A stretch of DNA of 61,420 nucleotides from Dyella ginsengisoli LA-4 (GTDB lineage Bacteria; Pseudomonadota; Gammaproteobacteria; Xanthomonadales; Rhodanobacteraceae). This document shows positions 55,133 through 61,420 of the stretch, piece by piece. The notes below the pieces were generated by a model, which saw only the letters and a list, made by a program, of their open reading frames with translations, ran no database searches and was not told where the DNA came from. The stretch lies in NCBI RefSeq assembly GCF_000334915.1, contig NZ_AMSF01000075.1, positions 1-61,420 on the forward strand. The letters run 5' to 3'. Positions within the stretch are counted from its first letter, which is position 1. Every line of letters begins with the position of its first letter. The position numbers and the translations under genes were made by a program.

Positions 55133-55486
55133 ATGAACCCTCCGTTCCCGTCCAGCGAGCAGCGCCGCGCCGAGCGCAAGCGCGTCAACTTCACCGCAGT
55201 GGTCACCGATGTGATCGCCGGCAAGCCGATGGGCTTTCTGGGCAACCTCTCGGCCGGCGGCATGCTGCTGATCTGCCAGCAGGCTCCGCGCGACGAGGCG
55301 ATCTACCAGGTGCAACTGCCGCTGCACGGACTCGGCCCGCAGCCGCAGCACATCGAAGTCGGGGTGCAGGCCCAGTGGCAGGAACGCCCTGCCGCCTCCG
55401 GCCAGGTCTGGGCCGGCTTCCGCATCATCGCCATCGGCAAGGACGACACGGCCGTGCTCGAACGCTGGCTGGCCCTGCCCCACTGA
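55133..55486 (+). CDS. PilZ-domain protein
   Basis: A 117-residue single PilZ domain. The c-di-GMP-binding motif RRAERKR is at ~11-17 and the second motif NLSAGG at ~38-43, with the expected spacing, so binding of c-di-GMP is plausible. The rest is the six-stranded barrel. It is 7 bp after the DUF1631 gene and almost certainly cotranscribed. Confidence 0.9.
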   Translation: MNPPFPSSEQRRAERKRVNFTAVVTDVIAGKPMGFLGNLSAGGMLLICQQAPRDEAIYQVQLPLHGLGPQPQHIEVGVQAQWQERPAASGQVWAGFRIIAIGKDDTAVLERWLALPH

Positions 55487-55607
55487 ACCGGCGGCCGGGT
55501 GGCATGACCCGGCAGCGCTTTGCGATCATGGAAGGCCCACGCGCCCCCTGCGCGTCCCCACGGTGTCGCGCGACGTCCGCGGCGCCCCGTCGAAAGGACC
55601 CCGCCCC

Positions 55608-56924
<1,317 letters not shown>

Positions 56925-56943
56925 CCGGCCGGGCGGCGCGGCC

Positions 56944-57954
56944 TCAGTGGTAGCCCGCGTCGCCCGCCAGCTTGCCGCGGAACACGCGGTACGAATACAC
57001 GGTATACGCCAGCACCGCGGGGATCAGGAACGCCGCGCCGACCAGCACGAAGCCCTGCGAGGACGGGGGCGAGGCGGCCTCCCAGATGCTCAGGGCCGGC
57101 GGCACGATGTTCGGCCAGATGCCCACCACCAGACCGATGAAACCCAGCAGGAAGAACCCGAGGGCGTAGACGAACGGCTGCGCCTCGCGCCGGTGGATCA
57201 CCGAGCGCCACAGCATCACCGCACACACCGCGGTGAGCAACGGCACCGGCGACAGGTAGAGGAAGTTGCCGCCGGTGAACCAGCGCTGCATCAGCGCCGA
57301 ATGCAGCGTCGGCAGCGATGCGCTGACGATCAGCATGAACACGATCACCGCGACCATCAGCGGGCGGGTGAGATCAAAGGCGATCTGCTGCACGCGGCCC
57401 TCGGTCTTGAGGATCAGCCAGGTCGCGCCCAGCAGCGCGTAGCCGCACACCACCGCGACCCCGGTCATCACCGCGAACGGGCTGAACCAGTCGAATGCGC
57501 CGTGCACCTGTCCCGGCGGCAGCGGCGCGATGCCGTCCACCAGCGCGCCGAGGATCACGCCCTGGGCGAAGGCCGCCAGCACCGAGCCGACGTGGAAGGC
57601 CAGCCCCCATAGCCAGCGCGAGGTGTGCGCCTTGAAGCGGAACTCGAAGGCGACCCCGCGGAAGATCAGCGCGATCAGCATGAGCAGGATCGGCAGGTAC
57701 AGGCTGGACAGGACCAGCGCATAGGCCTTGGGAAAGGCCGCCAGCAGGCCGGCGCCGCCGAGCACCAGCCAGGTCTCGTTGCCGTCCCAGATCGGCGCGG
57801 CGGTGTTCATCATGTGGTCGCGCTGGTGTTCGTCGTCGGCGAACGGGCTGAGTATGCCCAGGCCCAGCACGAAGCCGTCCAGCAGCACGTACATCATCAC
57901 GCCGAAGCCGATGATGAAGTACCACACCACGGGAAGCACGGTCGCCAGTTCCAT
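56944..57954 (-). CDS. cydB: Cytochrome bd-type quinol oxidase subunit II (CydB/CioB)
   Basis: A 336-residue inner-membrane subunit with about eight helices. VVWYFIIGFGVMMYVLLDGFVLGLGIL and TAAPIWDGNETWLVLGGAGLLAAFPKAYA, in residues 9-80, are the family's conserved regions. It pairs with subunit I encoded 4 bp upstream. The motif GNETW is invariant in CydB. Confidence 0.95.
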   Translation of the reverse strand: MELATVLPVVWYFIIGFGVMMYVLLDGFVLGLGILSPFADDEHQRDHMMNTAAPIWDGNETWLVLGGAGLLAAFPKAYALVLSSLYLPILLMLIALIFRGVAFEFRFKAHTSRWLWGLAFHVGSVLAAFAQGVILGALVDGIAPLPPGQVHGAFDWFSPFAVMTGVAVVCGYALLGATWLILKTEGRVQQIAFDLTRPLMVAVIVFMLIVSASLPTLHSALMQRWFTGGNFLYLSPVPLLTAVCAVMLWRSVIHRREAQPFVYALGFFLLGFIGLVVGIWPNIVPPALSIWEAASPPSSQGFVLVGAAFLIPAVLAYTVYSYRVFRGKLAGDAGYH

Positions 57955-57958
57955 CGCC

Positions 57959-59338
57959 CTACTCCTCGATCGAGTCCTGCGGCACCGAGAGCGGACGCGC
58001 GGGCGTCTGGTGCGGCGCCACCTCGCGGACCGGTGCCGGCACCGGTCCGGTACGGAACAGCTTCACCAGGTAGTAGAGCCCGGCGCCGAAGATGCCCAGG
58101 TACACCACCACGAAGGTCGCCAGCGAGGCCATCACGCTGCCGACCGGCAGGTGACTGGCCGCCTCGGAGGTGCGCATCACGCCGTACACCACCCACGGCT
58201 GGCGACCGACCTCGGCCACCCACCAGCCGGTCAGCACGGCGACAAAGCCGGAAGGGATCATCGCCACCCATGCGCGCAGGTACCACGGTCGTTCCAGCGT
58301 GCCGCGGCGCCAGCGCCACAGGCCGATCAACGCCAGGCCCAGCATCGCGAAGCCCAGGCCGACCATGATGCGGAAGGAGAAGAACGGGATCGCCACCGGC
58401 GGCCGCTGGTCGGCGGGGAAATCCTTCAGGCCCTTCACCTCGCCGTGCAGGCTGTGGGTGAGGATGATGCTGCCCAGCCGCGGCACGTCGATCGCATAGC
58501 GGTTGGCCTGCGCCTGCTCGTCCGGCCAGGCGAACAGCGTCAGCGGCACGTCGCGGCGGGTTTCCCAGCGCGCCTCGATCGCCGCCAGCTTGGCCGGCTG
58601 GTTCCGGTGCACCTCCAGCCCGCTCATGTCGCCGACCGCGATCTGCACCGGGATCACGATGGCGAGGAAGGCCAGTGCCAGCTTCAGGGTCGCACGCGAC
58701 TTGTCCGCGAAGCGACCCTTCAGCAGGTACCACGCCGAGACGCCGCCGATCACCATCGCGGTGGAGATGAACGCGCCCAGCACCATGTGCGGCAGGCGCA
58801 CCGGGAAGGACGGGTTGAAGATCACCTTCATCCAGTCGTCCGGGTAGAACACGCCGTCGCGCAGCACGTAGCCGGCCGGGGTCTGCATCCAGCTGTTGGC
58901 CGCCATGATCCAGAACGTCGAGATCAGCGTGCCCAGCGCCACCATGCAGGTAGCGAAGAAGTGCGTGCGGTCGCTGACCTTGCGCCAGCCGAACAGCATC
59001 ACGCCGAGGAACGTCGCCTCGAGGAAGAACGCAGTCAGCACCTCGTAGTTGAGCAACGGGCCGATCACGTTGCCCGCGGCCCCGGAGAAGCCCGCCCAGT
59101 TGGTACCGAACTGGAAGCTCATCACGATGCCCGACACCACGCCCATGCCGAAGGCCACGGCGAAGATCTTCAGCCAGAAGAAGTACAGGTCGCGCCACGG
59201 GTCGGTGCGCCTGACCAGCCACACCGCCTCCAGGAAGGCCAGCCACGAGGCCAGCCCGATCGAGAACGCCGGGAACAGGATGTGGAAGGACACGACGAAG
59301 GCAAACTGCAGTCGTGACAGGAACTCGGCCGTCAACAT
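57959..59338 (-). CDS. cydA: Cytochrome bd-type quinol oxidase subunit I (CydA/CioA)
   Basis: A 459-residue inner-membrane subunit carrying the three hemes of a terminal quinol oxidase that reduces O2 to water. The start MLTAEFLSRLQFAFVVSFHILFPAFSIGLA has the heme-ligand His. FQFGTNWAGFSGAAGNVIGPLL is a conserved loop, GDMSGLEVHRNQPAK begins the quinol loop, and GRQPWVVYGVMRT is diagnostic. The quinol loop is short, as in cyanide-insensitive oxidase CioA rather than E. coli CydA. GAGGAG precedes the ATG at 59338. It overlaps nothing and leads cydAB. Confidence 0.95.
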   Translation of the reverse strand: MLTAEFLSRLQFAFVVSFHILFPAFSIGLASWLAFLEAVWLVRRTDPWRDLYFFWLKIFAVAFGMGVVSGIVMSFQFGTNWAGFSGAAGNVIGPLLNYEVLTAFFLEATFLGVMLFGWRKVSDRTHFFATCMVALGTLISTFWIMAANSWMQTPAGYVLRDGVFYPDDWMKVIFNPSFPVRLPHMVLGAFISTAMVIGGVSAWYLLKGRFADKSRATLKLALAFLAIVIPVQIAVGDMSGLEVHRNQPAKLAAIEARWETRRDVPLTLFAWPDEQAQANRYAIDVPRLGSIILTHSLHGEVKGLKDFPADQRPPVAIPFFSFRIMVGLGFAMLGLALIGLWRWRRGTLERPWYLRAWVAMIPSGFVAVLTGWWVAEVGRQPWVVYGVMRTSEAASHLPVGSVMASLATFVVVYLGIFGAGLYYLVKLFRTGPVPAPVREVAPHQTPARPLSVPQDSIEE

Positions 59339-59502
59339 GATCGACTCCTCACGCGCTTGCTGTCCGATGGCCTGTACGTCCGCGTGCGGCGAACGGGTCC
59401 GCCGTGCGACGAAACGCCCTGCGGCCGTCGACCGTGCCGGGGCATGCTGCGCCACCGCAGGGCATCGACGCGCTAGTCTGCTGCGTCCCGCGTGGAGAAC
59501 CG

Positions 59503-59646
59503 ATGAGCATGGCCGGCCCCCGTTCCGCTCCGCCCCGCCGTCGCCGGCCGGCCGCGTCGCCGTGGCGCGAGGTGCTGCCGGTACTGCTGGCGAAGCTTGT
59601 CGCCGCAGCGGCGCTCGGCTGGATCCTGTTCGTCGCGGCCCGCTGA
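59503..59646 (+). CDS. cydP: Small membrane protein, probable CydP subunit
   Basis: A 47-residue protein with a Pro/Arg-rich head and a single helix (VLPVLLAKLVAAAALGWILFV). The W-R-E-V-L..L-L-A-K-L-V pattern resembles CydP, a putative small subunit of cytochrome bd oxidases that often lies beside cydAB. It is divergent from cydA with 164 bp between starts. GGAG six bases before the ATG decides the start; the longer upstream frame from 59404 is not needed. Small size keeps the assignment moderate. Confidence 0.65.
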   Translation: MSMAGPRSAPPRRRRPAASPWREVLPVLLAKLVAAAALGWILFVAAR

Positions 59647-59656
59647 GGCGGTCCGG

Positions 59657-60964
59657 TCAGCGCGCGGCGAGCACGGCCTCGAGCGCCTCCGGCTCCTTCG
59701 GCACCGCGGCGGTGAGCACCTCGTGACCGCGGCGGGTCACCGCCACGTCGTCCTCGATGCGGATGCCGATCCCGCGCCAGCGCTCGGGAACATTGCGGTC
59801 GCCGGGCGGCACGTAGATGCCCGGTTCCACCGTCACCACCATGCCCGGCTCCAACTCGCGCGGCTCGCCGTCGATGCGGTAATCGCCCACGTCGTGCACG
59901 TCCATGCCCAGCCAGTGCCCGGTCTTGGCCGGGAAGAAGTGGCGGTAGCTGCCGGTGGCGATCGCCGTCTCCGGATCCTCACGGAGCAGCCCCAGCGCGC
60001 ACAGGCCCTCGGTGATCACCTGCACCGCGGCCAGGTGCGCCGCGTTGAACGGCCGCCCCGGCTTCACCTCGTCGATCGCGGCCAGTTGGGCGGTGAGCAC
60101 GATGTCGTACAGCGCGCGCTGCTCGCGCGTCCAGCGGCCACCGACCGGATAGGTACGGCTGATGTCCGAGGCGTAGCAGTCGACCTCGGCGCCGGCATCC
60201 ACCAGCAGCAGCTCGCCGTCGCGCAGCGGTGCGCGGTTGGCGGTGTAGTGCATGGTGCAGGCGTTGGCGCCTCCGGCGACGATCGGCGGGAATGCCGCGA
60301 CTGCGCCGCGCAGGCGCATCGCCCGCTGCAGCTCGGCCTCCACCTCGAATTCGTGCCGCCCCGGCAGCGCCACCCGCATCGCGGCCAGGTGCGCGTCGGC
60401 GGCGACGGCCGCCGCCGTGCGCATCAGCTTGAGCTCGGCCGGCGACTTGAACAGGCGCAGGTCGTGCAGCAGGTGGCCCAGCGCCACGAACTCCTTGGGT
60501 ACCACGCCGCCGCCGCGCAGCTGGCGCAGGCGGCGCATCCAGGCCAGCAGTTGCGCGTCGAACTGCGGCTCGCTGCCGAAATGGCAGTAGACCCGGGCGC
60601 GGCCCTCGATCATGCCCGGCAGGATGTCGTCGATGTCGTCGATCGGGAAGGCGTCGTCCATCCCGTACTCGCCGACCGCGCGCTCGGTGCCGATCGACTC
60701 GCCGTGCCAGCGCTCGTGCTCCGCATCCCGCTCGCGGCAGAACAGCACCGCCTCGCCATGCTTGCGCCCGGGCAGCAGCGCCAGCACCGCGTCGGGCTCG
60801 GGGAAACCGGCGAGGTACTGGAAGTCCGAGTCCTGCCGGTACGGCCAGGCCGCGTCGGCATTGCGCAGGCGCTCGGGCGCCGCGGCGACCAGCACCACGG
60901 CATCCTCGCCGGCCATGTGCATCAGCTGGCGACGGCGGCGGGCAAATTCGGCCGGCGTGATCAC
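59657..60964 (-). CDS. pepP: Xaa-Pro aminopeptidase (aminopeptidase P II)
   Basis: A ~435-residue cytosolic M24 peptidase removing N-terminal residues next to proline. AEFARRRRQLMHMAG is the PepP start region and DSDFQYLAGFPEPDAVLAL follows. Metal ligands lie in LLVDAGAEVDCYASDISRTY, KTGHWLGMDVHDVG, VEPGIYVP and RIEDDVAV. GTG at 60964 gives VITPAEF, in line with E. coli PepP length (441). No good ribosome binding site is seen; an ATG at 61018 would overlap the UPF0149 gene by 43 bp. The order UPF0149-pepP is conserved in gammaproteobacteria. Confidence 0.93.
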   Translation of the reverse strand: MITPAEFARRRRQLMHMAGEDAVVLVAAAPERLRNADAAWPYRQDSDFQYLAGFPEPDAVLALLPGRKHGEAVLFCRERDAEHERWHGESIGTERAVGEYGMDDAFPIDDIDDILPGMIEGRARVYCHFGSEPQFDAQLLAWMRRLRQLRGGGVVPKEFVALGHLLHDLRLFKSPAELKLMRTAAAVAADAHLAAMRVALPGRHEFEVEAELQRAMRLRGAVAAFPPIVAGGANACTMHYTANRAPLRDGELLLVDAGAEVDCYASDISRTYPVGGRWTREQRALYDIVLTAQLAAIDEVKPGRPFNAAHLAAVQVITEGLCALGLLREDPETAIATGSYRHFFPAKTGHWLGMDVHDVGDYRIDGEPRELEPGMVVTVEPGIYVPPGDRNVPERWRGIGIRIEDDVAVTRRGHEVLTAAVPKEPEALEAVLAAR

Positions 60965-60975
60965 CGCGCCGGGGA

Positions 60976-61420
60976 TCAGTGGATCGTGCCGTTGCCGGCC
61001 GCCGGATCGCGGGCGCACTCGGCATGCAGCAGCATCGCGCTCATGCGCACGAACTCGTGCACCTCGATCAATGCGTCCTCGTCCTCGGACTCGTCACCGA
61101 AATCGAGCTGGGACGAGGCGATGGTGGCCAGGTCGCGCAGCACCTCCTGCGCCTCCTCGGACAGCTTGCCGTGGGCATCCGCCCCGGCCAGACCGAAGCC
61201 GCCGAGGAAGCCGCGGCACCAGGCGACCGTCGCTTCCGCGCGCTCGGCGAGGGGACGGTCGTCCTCCGGCAGCAGCGGCTCGAACCCCAGCTCGGGATCC
61301 GCCAGCTGTGTGGCCGCCTGCTGCGCCAGACGATCGAGCAGGGTCGCGTCGGCGCCCGCCGGCGCGGTGCCATCGCCATCCAGCTGAAGAACGGCCAGCA
61401 CCGGCTGGCGGCCGGAGCGG
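60976..61420 (-). CDS. UPF0149 (YgfB-like) protein, 5' end outside the window
   Basis: The last ~147 codons of a UPF0149/YecA-like protein; the frame is open to the window edge, so the start is missing. AEATVAWCRGFLGGFGLAG is the family core, and the acidic C-terminal part FGDESEDEDALIEVHEFVRMSAMLLHAEC is typical. E. coli YgfB and its Pseudomonas homologue are small regulatory proteins of unclear mechanism. It stands upstream of pepP as in E. coli. Confidence 0.88.
   Translation of the reverse strand, partial: RSGRQPVLAVLQLDGDGTAPAGADATLLDRLAQQAATQLADPELGFEPLLPEDDRPLAERAEATVAWCRGFLGGFGLAGADAHGKLSEEAQEVLRDLATIASSQLDFGDESEDEDALIEVHEFVRMSAMLLHAECARDPAAGNGTIH

Noticed and set aside
59416-59463. 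9-bp inverted repeat with a 30-base spacer upstream of the CydP-like gene
   Set aside because: Arms are short and widely spaced in GC-rich DNA, so it cannot be told from chance.

Overview
The window is strongly GC-rich, densely packed chromosomal DNA from a gammaproteobacterium. Gene content and order (pilMNOPQ divergent from a PBP1a gene, rpoZ-spoT-ridA-recG, rph-rdgB-hemW, UPF0149-pepP, a moxR/Bat operon, and a short-Q-loop cytochrome bd with CydP) point to Xanthomonadales, most likely Rhodanobacteraceae (Rhodanobacter/Dyella-like). The lineage is inferred from synteny and composition; no rRNA gene is present. I see no tRNA, CRISPR array, insertion sequence or prophage. No stretch of more than 300 bases lacks a gene; the longest gaps are about 250-270 bp (pilM/PBP1a and gltA/rpmE2).

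Layout. 1-6500: 3' end of a secreted Pro/Arg-rich protein, trmB, an SLC13-type permease, a Rieske ferredoxin, a small membrane protein, an Ada-like DNA repair protein and an EamA exporter. 6600-11130: a four-gene ABC export operon (HlyD adaptor, ATPase, two FtsX-type permeases). 11270-15590: FAH-family hydrolase, mscL, a secreted M28 peptidase, an unknown lipoprotein, and a divergent MarR regulator/macrodomain pair. 15575-22630: a six-gene moxR/Bat (VWA) operon. 22720-27880: type IV pilus assembly operon pilMNOPQ, in which pilQ carries an in-frame stop. 28130-33300: PBP1a, a nucleotidyltransferase-like protein, citrate synthase, ribosomal protein L31. 33360-39610: nucleoside hydrolase, recG, ridA, spoT, rpoZ. 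39809-44235: a complete set of Mla (outer-membrane lipid asymmetry) genes, with mlaA convergent to mlaFEDCB. 44378-48445: gmk and yicC, divergent from rph, rdgB and hemW. 48591-55486: a phospho-signalling cluster (FHA protein, transmembrane Ser/Thr kinase, LysM lipoprotein, PP2C phosphatase, DUF1631 protein, PilZ protein). 55608-61420: two proline peptidases flanking cydA/cydB/cydP, and a partial UPF0149 gene.

How the genes work together. Much of the window serves the cell envelope: pilus secretin and alignment complex, peptidoglycan synthesis, phospholipid retrograde transport, a mechanosensitive channel, an exporter and Bat proteins. The most promising candidate for an undescribed system is the 48.6-55.5 kb cluster. 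Its kinase has an N-terminal catalytic domain, two membrane segments around an extracytoplasmic sensor-like region, and a HAMP domain at the C-terminus. An FHA phosphopeptide reader, a PP2C phosphatase, a LysM/TPR lipoprotein and a PilZ protein sit beside it. Other notable points are the nonsense codon in pilQ, a tandemly duplicated MCE module in MlaD, a degenerate MIDAS site in the BatB-like protein, and a perfect 32-bp palindrome inside the first coding sequence.
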